Source of the DNA: Tachypleus tridentatus
Taxonomy: Eukaryota > Arthropoda > Merostomata > Xiphosura > Limulidae
NCBI RefSeq assembly: GCF_004210375.1
Contig: NC_134833.1
Span: 146,064,127 to 146,128,126 of the forward strand
Direction: 5' to 3'
DNA: 64,000 nucleotides
A program made the position numbers and the translations under genes. Below the pieces are notes generated by a model. The model did not search any database, had not been told where the DNA came from, and was given only the letters and a program-made list of their open reading frames with translations. This document shows positions 34,080-44,255 of the stretch, one piece after another. Positions within the stretch are counted from its first letter, which is position 1. Each line of letters starts with the position of its first letter.

Positions 34080-34346
34080 TTGTTTGGAATTTCGCACAAA
34101 GCTACTCCAGGGCTATCTGTGCTAGCCGTCCCTAATTTAGCAGTGTAAGACTAGAGGGAAGGCAGCTAGTCATCACCACCCACCGCCAACTCTTGGGCTA
34201 CTCTTTTACCAACGAAAAGTGGGATTGACCGTCACATTATACGCCCCCACGGCTGGGAGGGCGAGCATGTTTAGCGCGACGCGGGCGCGAACCCGCGACC
34301 CTCGGATTACGAGTCGCACGCCTTACGCGCTTGGCCATGCCGGGCC
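34080..34346 (-). mobile_element. SINE family 1, full length, with 12-bp target duplication
   Basis: The 12-bp duplication acaactagtgtt flanks it (34068-34079 and 34347-34358). It is complete from tail to tRNA-like head and CpG-rich, with loop TTACGAG on + (CTCGTAA on minus). This is the best-defined insertion in the window and a good reference for the family consensus. Confidence 0.96.
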
Positions 34347-34749
34347 ACAACTAGTGTTATTCTTCCATACATCACATTTCATACATAGGTTGTTGATAAT
34401 ATGAACTTATTTCCTTTTGTAAGTTAACGTTTATTTCGATTTTGTTATGATTTATCTTTTATACTTCAAACAAGTTTGAAACCTTGAACTGGAGACTATG
34501 CTAATGATTCTCACTACTGCACGTAATTATTGTTAGGCTGAGCTTATTTTACCCCTTAGTAATATCCTTTGTTCTGCACTTCTTAAGTAGGCTGAACAAC
34601 TATCCCTTATTTTTTGGGTTACCCCTAATTCTACTTGTGGGTTACTTGTTAATTAAGTTTAATATCTTTAATCATAACACGTATTACATATTTTTATTTA
34701 TCTACACAATTTCTTACCCTTGATATCGTTTAATTTACCCTTATTAACC

Positions 34750-34920
34750 TTAATTTCGTTTGTGTAGACTTGGTAATTTGGATGCGAGTCACATTGTAAT
34801 GAGTGAAATTCAGATGGGTGGGGGTTCCAAGGCTTTTGGCATGCGCAAAATAATTTTGCATGTTGAAGGCAGCACTTAATGAGAATAGTTATTTATATGA
34901 GAGGCGGTAAGTGCCAACAG
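34750..34920 (-). repeat. Unclassified GCTGCC repeat, copy b
   Basis: On the minus strand it reads ttctcattaagtgctgcctt and then ttttgcgcatgcc. With copy a it forms an inverted pair around a 1.3-kb segment that includes a SINE. Confidence 0.68.
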
Positions 34921-35084
34921 GAAAAACATTTTCGAGCTACAATATTGTTCAGTAAAATATATTTGTTGAATAAATAAAAGAGAAATGTTGAGTGCAGAGA
35001 AAAAGTTTGCAACCATTCATAAACCAAAGTGTTTGCCATCTAAGTTAGTGCTACCAATTTGAATTAAGCATGCAAACCTTATGA

Positions 35085-35340
35085 TTTGGTATTACCAATT
35101 TCAAATGAAAGACTCTACTCTTCTCCATTAATTCTAACACTTAAAATGACAGAGTATGTTCCAATATGGTACTTACCTTTTTCACAAGATCACTTATTCT
35201 CATTCAGTGCTGCCATCTATATGCGAACTTTTTCCTTATGCATGCCACAAGCTTCTTACCCCCTTGTTGGAATTCATATTTTCCAACGCGTGTCTCAAGC
35301 AAGTCAGTATACCTTCTCTAGTGACCAATAATAGCAAAGC
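35085..35340 (+). repeat. Unclassified GCTGCC repeat, copy c
   Basis: ttctcattcagtgctgccat followed by tatgcatgccacaagcttct. It lies just before the Jockey-like element. Confidence 0.68.
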
Positions 35341-35523
35341 ATGCTTACCTGAATCTTCACTTTTCGTTTTGCACGTTTTGAATTCGTTCGTTCTCATTTA
35401 TTTGAGTTTTTCACGAAGTGGTCCATTTTAAGCTCCATTTAATTTTTTCAACCACATTATTCTCCTAAGTATCCAAACACCGACGGCAAGACAACTAAAC
35501 CTACTGATCAACCCAACAATCCG

Positions 35524-36744
35524 ATGCCAGACCGAGCTATGTCTCCTACCAAGTCTGCAGAGGTACCAATACCTTCCAAATATCAGCAGTTTCACCCCAA
35601 AATACCACCAGCAGCCATTAGCGTAGGAATTCCAGTTATAACTAGAATTATTGAAATAGCTAAAGAACTAAGAAGACTATTTCCTCGAGTTACTTTCGAT
35701 CCAACGGCTCCCCATAGGAGGTGCTGTGATCAAATCTGCTAATCCTCATGGATACGTCCCTACTCAACCCTTGGCTAGTTAACGCATTCAACGGTGCCGA
35801 TATCACAGTTTGTGACGCCGGTAACCTGCTCCCCGGAAAAGAATTAGTGATCCGGACTGTCCCCTTTGACATCACTCTGAATGAAGTCAAAGAAGAACTC
35901 GAAGCCCAGGACGTTCAAGTAACTAAAATAGACCGAATTAAGTCACCCAGAATCGGATTACCTACACTGCTGGTATGGATCAATATCTCTGCTGTTCAAA
36001 AAGCCGAGAAGATAATATCAACAGGTGTGATACTTTTTACACACACTACCAGGTGGAAGAATTCAAAGCTACAGGCCCAAAGATAATACAATGCTACAAA
36101 TGTCAACGTTTTGGACACACCACAGTTGCCTGTAGAATTTCCAAGTTATTTCACGCCCCTATAAAAAACAGGAAACCCATTGTGTTAATTGCAGTGGGCC
36201 CCAGGCTGCCTTTTACCGTGGCTGCCCCAAATTTAAGGCAGTTCTTCAAGCACAGCGAACTACACTTATGACCACACAATCAGTCACCACAGCGAAGGTA
36301 TCTATCCGGTTTTCCACGCCAATGGTTACAGAACCCACCAAGAGTCAAACCCCAGAAAAGTCACACATCCCTTCATCCAATCCCACTACCAAGAAATCAT
36401 ATGCAAATGCAGCAAACCCCCAAAAAGATATAAAGGATCAGGCATTACTTAGTATTGGTGAGATCCTCTCCACAGTTGTGATCATCCTCACCGATGTCCT
36501 AACTCAACTCACCGATGAAAACCTCCACCGAGATAACATCGCTAATACAGTCTGGAAAAGCGCCAAGGAGCACTTCCACACCGATTCAGTCATGAATCCT
36601 GTACTCTTAGGCAGACTCCTGGAAAGGATTTCTATTGCCTGGCAGCAAGCAGACAAATCAATCCTGAACGACCTGAAAGTTCTTTTTAGTTTTATTAATG
36701 GTAATTATCACACATATAAACATCAGAGGCGGTCGACATTATAA
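35524..36744 (+). pseudogene. Jockey-like ORF1 (gag-like RNA-binding protein), frameshifted
   Basis: Reading moves between frames: a Pro/Ser-rich N-terminus from 35524, then a domain with ELVIRTVPFDITLNEVKEEL from about 35748, then CYKCQRFGHTTVAC at 36092-36133, a perfect C-X2-C-X4-H-X4-C knuckle. A second knuckle (HCVNCSG...FYRGCPKF) follows in another frame and leads into the Ser/Thr-rich C-terminal frame ending at 36744. At least three frame changes are needed, so it cannot make the intact protein. Confidence 0.8.
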
Positions 36745-39240
36745 AAAATACGAATTATTCCAATCACTTAAAACAACCAATACAGATATCCTATGCATAA
36801 ATGATACTTCACTGAAAGAAAAAAAAACTAATTTTATATCCCAGGATATAATGTGAATCATATACCACTCAGTCTAGACCGTCGTGGTATTGCCATACTA
36901 TACCATTACTGTTTGGTAATTTTCTTCCCAAAACTATCGTACACTATTGATAACGAACTAATTATTTACCAAATACACACCACACAATCTACCCCTATTA
37001 TTTTAGTCGCTATTTATGTTTTACACGAACCCAACCCAATATAAACATCTTATAACATATTTACAGCACGTTTCCTAACACTATTATCATAGGTGACCTC
37101 AACAGCCAACACACCGATTTCAACTGCCGAATTACGAACGATAATGGCAACTTATTACATAAATTCATAGAAAACAATAATATTGTTACTATAAACAATA
37201 ATAAAGTCACTCACACGCACTGGGATGACAGCAAAGAGATCCTTGACCTAGTAATGTCCCCTATGGGACAGTCACAGCAACTTTCAGATTCTTAGTGACG
37301 TTGGGAGCAATCATTATCCTATTTACATTGAAATTTTCACCAATATCATGCCAAAACCAAACACACTACCGCCAATATTTGATTATTCTCGCGCATATTG
37401 GACTTGCATTAATAAGCTTATTGAAAACTATTTACCCTTATTGACTGTAGCCGCCTGCGAAAATGATATAGAAAATTATGCATACCAAATAACCAATACC
37501 ATCCAGAAAGCTATACCCACTACAAAACGATTTACCAAACCCAATACTTGGAAAATTATCCCTGAACAATCCAAACAATTATTGACAGATGACGACTACT
37601 ACGTTAGTTCATTATCCATCTTAACCCTAAAATTAAAACTCTGGTCAGTAATACTTATAACAGGACTAAAAACCCTAATCAAAATTCTCCATGCTCATAA
37701 TTGGAACAAATTTTGCAATACCAGAGCAAAATCCTGCACTTCTCTGGAAAAAAGGTTAAATTCATAACCAATACTCAACCAAACAATAACTTCCCATAAA
37801 TCAAATACAGTATCATAGTAACCACTGACTCAGATAAAGCCAACTTATTTGCTCAATATTTCATGAACACTTTCGTTACCTTAAACGTCTCAACCTTCGA
37901 TCAATCACAATACAACCAAATTGATCAGGTCATCAGTTCAAATCCCACTATTTTCTCTACTCGGTTTCCTACTAATATCAATCAAGACAATCAGCCTTCC
38001 TCACATTACATTCGCCTAATAAACAGAACCGAGATAAAGCTAATTCTAAAGAAAATTAGAAATAAAGCCCCAGGACCAGATAATATGAGTAATATTATTC
38101 TTAAGAACTTGTCTGATACCAATATCAATCACCTAATCTCAATTCTTAACCTATCCCTGTTTTCAGGATACTACCCGAACATTTAGAAAGCTGCTGTAAT
38201 TAAAGTCATACCTAAAATAGAGCCTAAGTAATTCGAATAGCTATAGACCAATCAGCCTCCTGAATACCCAAGTCCAACAATTTGATCAGAGAGAACCAAA
38301 ACGCAGATAGAAGAAAAAGACAAACCACTGACCATCTGGTCCGTCTCACCGAATCAGTGTTTAGAGGGTTCAACCGCAAACAAACAACTATCGCCACCTT
38401 TTCAGATGTCCAAAAAGCGTTCGACTCAGTCTGGCTCGATGGCCTCCCGGTATAAAACTCTAGCCCTTGGCATCCCGCAAATTTTAGTCCGATGGATATC
38501 CAGCTCATACCTTTTCCCTCTCTTAATTACACCCTCATTTCCGGTATGCTGACGATATAGCAATATGGAGCACCTCCAGCAACCCCCCATACAGCAGCCT
38601 ACACGGTCCAAACAACACTAAACTCTGTCACTCAGTGGTGCAATAAATGGCGTGTCGCCTTAAACCCCACCAAAACACAGGCCATAGCCTTTCATCGAAA
38701 CGTAAATAAGTATAGGAAAAAACTTAACAATATAAAATTGAGCCTCAGTAACGTTTATATCAACTTCACTAATTCCATCACCTTCCTAGGCCTCACCATG
38801 TCTTGGAATTTAACCTGGACACGACACTTTCAAAAATCATTACTCAAGTTGCTAACAGAATTTTCTTTCTAAACTGTATTAGTGGCCCTAACAAAGGTTG
38901 CTCCCCAAAATCATTCTCGCCATATACAAAGCATTCATTAGACCTCTGTTTCAGTACGGCAGTGCAGTCACATGCAACATGTCTGAAAAATAATACTCAG
39001 TATCACAGAACCACCAGAATTGCTTTTCGCCTTCCCAATTACACTCCCGCAACATACCTCAAGTCATTAACATAGCTCTTATCAATACAAGACAGGCTCA
39101 TTAAACAAGCTTATCGCTATTACACTAAAACAAAAGACAGAAACTTACAAACACGTCAATTATCTCAACTAGCGGACACACCGCAACCCTGGGCCAAGTA
39201 CACATCACCACTAAATTGGATCATTAATCACACTGATTAA
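36745..39240 (+). pseudogene. Jockey-like ORF2 (endonuclease and reverse transcriptase), broken
   Basis: The endonuclease is seen as IIIGDLNSQHTDF (about 37085) and THWDDSKEILDLVMSP (about 37205). The RT is seen as NKAPGPDNMSNIILKNL (about 38065), SYRPISLLN (about 38240), FSDVQKAFDSVWLDGL (about 38400), YADD at 38545-38556 and ITFLGLTMSWNLTW (about 38780). The pieces lie in different frames with in-frame stops, and the sequence between DSVW and YADD is shorter than expected, so a deletion is likely. Confidence 0.8.
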
Positions 39241-42200
39241 TACTATCTTATCTATATGTTTATAATGCTTTACATTTTAGATTTGGCACTGGATGGGTAG
39301 ATTTTTCGGCGCCCACCCAGAGAAAGGTGTTTTGTTAAACTTTTCCGGACAATGAATTCTGAAGTTCACCTTACTACTTGAGTATTTTAGAACAGCAACT
39401 CGCGTTTTTCACGTGCATCAGCTGAGGGCGACACTACTATGGATTTGTTTGTTGTTGTGCTTCGGTAGGTTGAGTGTTGCTGGGTCCAGTCTTTAATCTT
39501 GAACTTCGCTCTGGCTCCTACTGATACTGATAAACCTGTTCCGTCTGACTCGAACTTTATTCGCCTTTTTCCACTTTTATAGTTTGCTGATCCCAACCTG
39601 GGATTCTCCTCAGCCAAATTCGGCCTTCTTCGATTTCCTCTCCAAGGTTTGCCTTTTTTCTTCATCTCGTCCTCTCTTATTACATCTACTATTTTCTTTA
39701 ATATTCGGGTTGTTACTATTCCATTAACCTCGCATTTCTGTGAAGAGATTAGCTTGATGCCCCATCTGAGGACTTCTGGTCATTTCACCCTCTCTTGTTA
39801 TTGGGTGAACTAGGAATTTTAATAAGCAGCTGTTTGGTTTCTTTTTACCTCTTTGGGTGATAAATCCCGAATCTGAAGTTAGTATCTTTCTTCCCTACAT
39901 CTGGTCTTAGAGAATCTCCATAGATATCCTGAGATACTTTTGCCAATACTCTTCCTTTTCTCTCCATTTGAGCTCGTAATTAGTCCTCCACTAGTGGCCT
40001 TATACATGAGGCTTTTGTTAGAGGTAGGGTTTCAGTTTTAAGTTGAGTAATTTAAACCTCTACATATCTCAAGATCTTGCATCCTCCTTTTCCAAGGCTA
40101 CGCATATTTAATCCAGTTTCTAACAATATTGAACCATGGATGGAGTCTGCCTGCTGGAAGTCTACCCTTACACTTTTTTTGGCCCGTCTTTCTCAGCCAT
40201 AACTTCATATGTCATTTCTTTCTCCTACCCATTCCATATTCTTTTAAATGTGGATACTTTTCATTGATTTCCTTGATGGACTACTGCCAATCACTACTGG
40301 CACTGATAACTACCTCGAGTGTTTGGATACTGTAGAAGCTAAATTGTTGGTGTTTCTTTCTCACTGCTTTCCTTGGCTGACAGTCGCTGGGTGTTAAAGG
40401 TCCTTTCAGAATATTTTATAATCCAATTTCCTTTTCCCCTGCTCAGGAACCAGTCTGGAACCAGTTTGGGATTCACTTTGCATCAAGCAATCAAAATCGT
40501 CCCGTACTTTCTTTGCACCAAGACGATTGGTTTCTCATATAAGTTCACTGTGGAGTCTTTAATTCTGAGATGGACATTTTCATCTGGGTGATAAGTGACA
40601 ATAATGTCTCAATTGCCTACCTCTACATCCTGTTTGCACTTTAGTTTCAACTTTTCTTTGGTTTGTTCATTTTGAAGTGGTTTCCAAACTTCAGAAGTCC
40701 TTTTGGACTTGCCTCAGCTCTGTAGGTGTTTTGTCACATTATACGAGTTTTTCTTGTCGTTTTAAGACTATAGGTTTGCATTTACATTATTACTAGATAT
40801 ATGACTTTTTTTAGCTCATTCTGAGCAGATGTCAACTACTTTCTCACGACCTCCTTTTAGTAGCAGCTCTTATTCGCTGGGTTACTAAATTAGAAAGGTC
40901 CTTACATCGCCCCTTTAACTCCATGTGCATGCAAAGGTCTTCGACACAAACATTTAATTGTACTCTATCTTCTCCTTTGTCTGTATTCCATACACGTTTT
41001 AGTTCATTATGCCCTCTCAGCTGAGTCGCTTACTGCTTACGAGGTTCTGTCACTCTTGTGGATGTGATCGTCCGATATCACTTTGGTCCCTCGCAGTGAA
41101 TTCCCCTGTGAAAACCTTGTAGTAGAAACGTTGCATAAGATCGAACCTTGCATGAGATCATCTTTTACAACTATTTCGTTTCCTTCTTCCCTGAGAGATA
41201 ATCTGTGCACTAGTTCCTACTCTGCTCTTGATTATACATTTCATGGACCACTTTCCTTCAGGGTTGGAGGGCTTAGGTCAATCACTGTGAAACTTCAGAA
41301 GGTTGGTCTGTGAACAAGATTTGTCTTGCTTATCAATTTGTTCATCCTTCTTGCACTTTGTCAGACATTATGCTTCTTTATTTCTCTTGTTCATTGCTAC
41401 TTGGTGGAGGTTCATTCAGAAAGAACTGTTTTGGGCTTTGGATCTCCAACCAAACACATTATCTGGCTTCCCCCTCCCTTAATGATCTTCTCCTCTACCC
41501 TTACAACTTGGTTCTACCTTTTGGTTTGTTTCGTCTTCTCTAAGTCTTTCATGTACTCTTTATGCACTCTTTCATGTGCATATCATACTCATCTTGTTGC
41601 ACGTCATGTGCTGGGTGCTTTTAATCCAGTTATAGATAGTTTTTCACGACTAGGCCGAACCTCCCTCCAGAGTGGTTATTCAATCTGTTTGTTTTCAGGA
41701 ACCTCTGCCTTCGATAGAGTTCCATCCACTTATATACATTTCCCATGAGCTTCAACACATGGTTGTTCTCTTTTGATTACTTGTACCACATTCACAGGCT
41801 TTGGCTGTTGATGCCTTCTTCCAGGATTGGTATCAAACTCATTTTGGTGTACCCTCCCATCCAACTGCCTCATCAGGTGATTTCTCTGGTACACTTAACT
41901 CCTTGTCAGGTTCTCCTTATTGCATTCCAATAACAGAACCTTGATTCTTGAAGATTCAATGTCTAATCCTCTCACCACTGCCCCTCTTTCAATGTTCATT
42001 TTCGTCTGGAACCTAAAACTTAAGTTTCTTCCCACACTCCATCTTGCATCTTCAGGCCCCGTTCTTGTCTGGTCATTGGAAAGAAGATCTAACTTCACCC
42101 ATAGAGATGCTATCCTGTTAACTACTTCAGTTTATCTATCTTATATGGACATCTACTACTGCAGGTGGAAGGTTTCTCACTGTTGGTCGGCTGGTAGGAA

Positions 42201-42804
42201 GTTTCCTGTTTGCAAAGCCATGTGTAACTGAGGTGGTAGAATTTCTCACGTGGCTCCTTGACCATAGGTCGCCAGTTCTCCTAGCCATTGATATTTTCAT
42301 TTTTCCACTTACTATAGAGTTTTTACTTCCTCTGCTCTCATTACCCTCTGGATTCAGATACCTTCAAAGAGAGCCTTTTGGATTAGGTCATTCATGTAGT
42401 CCTCCACACACTGATTTTACCTCTGTTTTAACCACTTTCCTCGTGTTCCTTGTTTCGTTTGTCCCTCAAGGCATATTTCTTTCTTCCCTCGACCTACAGA
42501 AATCACTTATGATTTGTTTTCATCTTACTTATCTTTTTCTTCTTCCCAAACACACCTTTCTCCATAAGAAAATAGCAACTCAGGAAGATTGTTTCCCCTT
42601 TCTTCCCATTTTATTATCTTCTACTGTCCATCTTTAGACTGCCGTGTCTAGTCAGTACCCTGAAGTGCACGTACACCTACCCTTCACGCTACATGCAACC
42701 TTCTTTTTAATTTACTGGCAATCCTCCTCCCTTATTGATCTTCCCCTCTACCCTTACGACTTGGATCCACCTTTTGGTTTCTTACACCTACTCTTTTTTT
42801 TTTT

Positions 42805-43326
42805 TTCTCATACTGGCCCTGGAATCGCTTCACATTAACTCTCACCGATATTCATAACCGATTGGCCCATTTCTCTTTAACATCTACTTCTCTCCAATTT
42901 TTTTGGTAATCAGGCCACGTTGGTATTCCCGGGAACGAGTTCGCCGACACCGCAGCTAAATCTGTTTGCTCTGGCACTATCACTGCTATGCCTGTTTCAT
43001 ACATGGACTATGGTCCTGTATTCGAGACTCGGCTCCATGCCAGTTGGCAGTCGACTTGGAGTAAGCAACAGGAAAACAAACTTTTCCAAATAAAACCCTC
43101 TATTGGACTTTCGCCGTCTTGCTTCCGTAAGGATTGGAAGGAGGAAGTTGTTCTTACAAGACTACGCATTGGTCACAGTTTTTTAACTCATCATTTTCTT
43201 TTATCCGCAACTGGTGCACCAGTGTGTAGTCTGTGTAACACTCAGATCATAATGAGCCACATTTTACTTTCTTTCCATCGCTATGACTCTCAACGACGGC
43301 ACCGTTTTAAACATGTTCTGTCCTAA
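42805..43326 (+). pseudogene. I-like LINE ORF2 C-terminus: RNase H and zinc-like motif
   Basis: The reading LALESLHINSH and then LTDIHNRLAHFSL, SGHVGIPGNEFADTAAKSVC is the C-terminal half of a LINE RNase H (ADxxAK helix), with a frame change and a stop (W-stop-SGHVG). The downstream frame, open from about 42913 to 43326, continues through EEVVLTRLRIGHSFLTHHFL and CSLCNTQIIMSHILLSFHRY. In related elements the last motif is CxxC...HIL..C; here the last Cys is Phe, a sign of decay. Confidence 0.85.
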
Positions 43327-43456
43327 GGTTTATCCATAACGTTAGACAGTGTTGTTGGTTATGTTGACACAGTTCACCTTGGTAAAGTTTTTAGTTTTTA
43401 AAGGCCATTAATCTTTTTAATTCCATTTAAGTTTCTTTAATTTATACATTAAAACT

Positions 43457-43849
43457 TTTTAATGTGGTTCCCTTTTAAAGAATCAGTCCATCTAGTTCAA
43501 TTTGAAATTATAAAATGGCTGTAACATTAAATAACTCAAAACCAGGAGTGGAAAGGCCAACTTCAGATGACTGACGGTGGTTTTGTACTTAGTCTCCCTG
43601 GCGAGTTATGATAATTACAATTATGCTACAGAAAGTCCTTTACGACTTCTATTACTGTAGTTTTTCTCTTAACATTGTAGACTAGATGTAAACATTGATT
43701 TTAATGCTATTTATGTTTTTTTTTTTAAATTTTGTTTTGTTTCACCTTAATTTACTTTAATGAATTTTAATAATTTAACTTTTTACCGGATGTTTGGCGC
43801 AAATAGCCTAGTTGCTTTGTACCATAAACACTAAATCAACCAACCAACC
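43457..43849 (+). repeat. I-like LINE 3' UTR unit A
   Basis: From tttttaatgtggttccct to the tail tagcctagttgctttgtacc and the accaaccaacc end. It is nearly the same as unit B directly downstream. Confidence 0.88.
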
Positions 43850-44255
43850 TTTTTTAATGTGATTCCCTTTTAAGAATCAAAGTACATCTAGTTCGATTTG
43901 AAATTAGAAAATGGCCGTAACGTCAAATAACTGGAAACCAGGACTGGAAAGACCAACTTCAGGTGACTGACGGTGCATTTTGTACTTACCTGTTAGTCTT
44001 TCTGGCGAGTTATGATAATTACAACTATGCCACAGAAAGTTCTTTTCCACTTGTATTACTGTAGTTTTTCTCTTAACGTTGTAGACTAGATGTAAACATT
44101 GGTTTTAATGCTATTTATGTTTTTTAAACTTTGTTTTGTTTCACCCTAATTTACTTTAATGAATTTTAATAATTTAACTTTTTACCAGATGTTTGGTGCA
44201 GATAACCTAGTTGCTTTGCACCATGAAACACCAAACAACTAACCAACCAAACCTT
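43850..44255 (+). repeat. I-like LINE 3' UTR unit B
   Basis: A second copy of the 3' UTR, joined head to tail to unit A, ends ggtgcagataacctagttgc then tttgcacc and aaccaaccaaacc. It is either a 5'-truncated second insertion at the first tail or a duplication. Confidence 0.88.

Larger units (their letters stand above)
35460..39250 (+). mobile_element. Jockey-like LINE, near full length but broken
   Basis: A non-LTR retrotransposon with ORF1 (gag-like, zinc knuckles) at about 35.5-36.74 kb and ORF2 (endonuclease then reverse transcriptase) at about 36.75-39.24 kb, all on +. Frameshifts and stops split both ORFs and some RT segments are missing. The C-terminal reading WIINHTD-stop ends at 39240. 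Clade is judged from the KAPGPD, SYRPISLL, DVQKAFDSVW and YADDIAIW motifs. Confidence 0.85.
39290..43849 (+). mobile_element. Decayed I-like LINE with RNase H
   Basis: A pyrimidine-rich + strand region leads to a recognisable LINE 3' end. The I-clade assignment comes from an RNase H domain after the RT region, the C-terminal zinc-like motif and the A/C-rich tail (accaaccaacc). The 5' part (39.3-42.7 kb) has many short open frames, none of which I could match to endonuclease or RT motifs; it may be strongly decayed or hold other insertions. A segment of about 75 bases at 41460 (ctcccttaatgatcttctcc) recurs at 42720. Confidence 0.55.

Noticed and set aside
33436-34125. Hydrophobic + strand frames as membrane proteins
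   Set aside because: T-rich DNA gives Phe/Leu-rich frames by default; the second runs into a SINE.
39387-39665. 92-codon minus-strand frame, Arg/Lys-rich
   Set aside because: It is antisense to the 5' part of the I-like LINE region; the basic composition reflects pyrimidine-rich + strand DNA.
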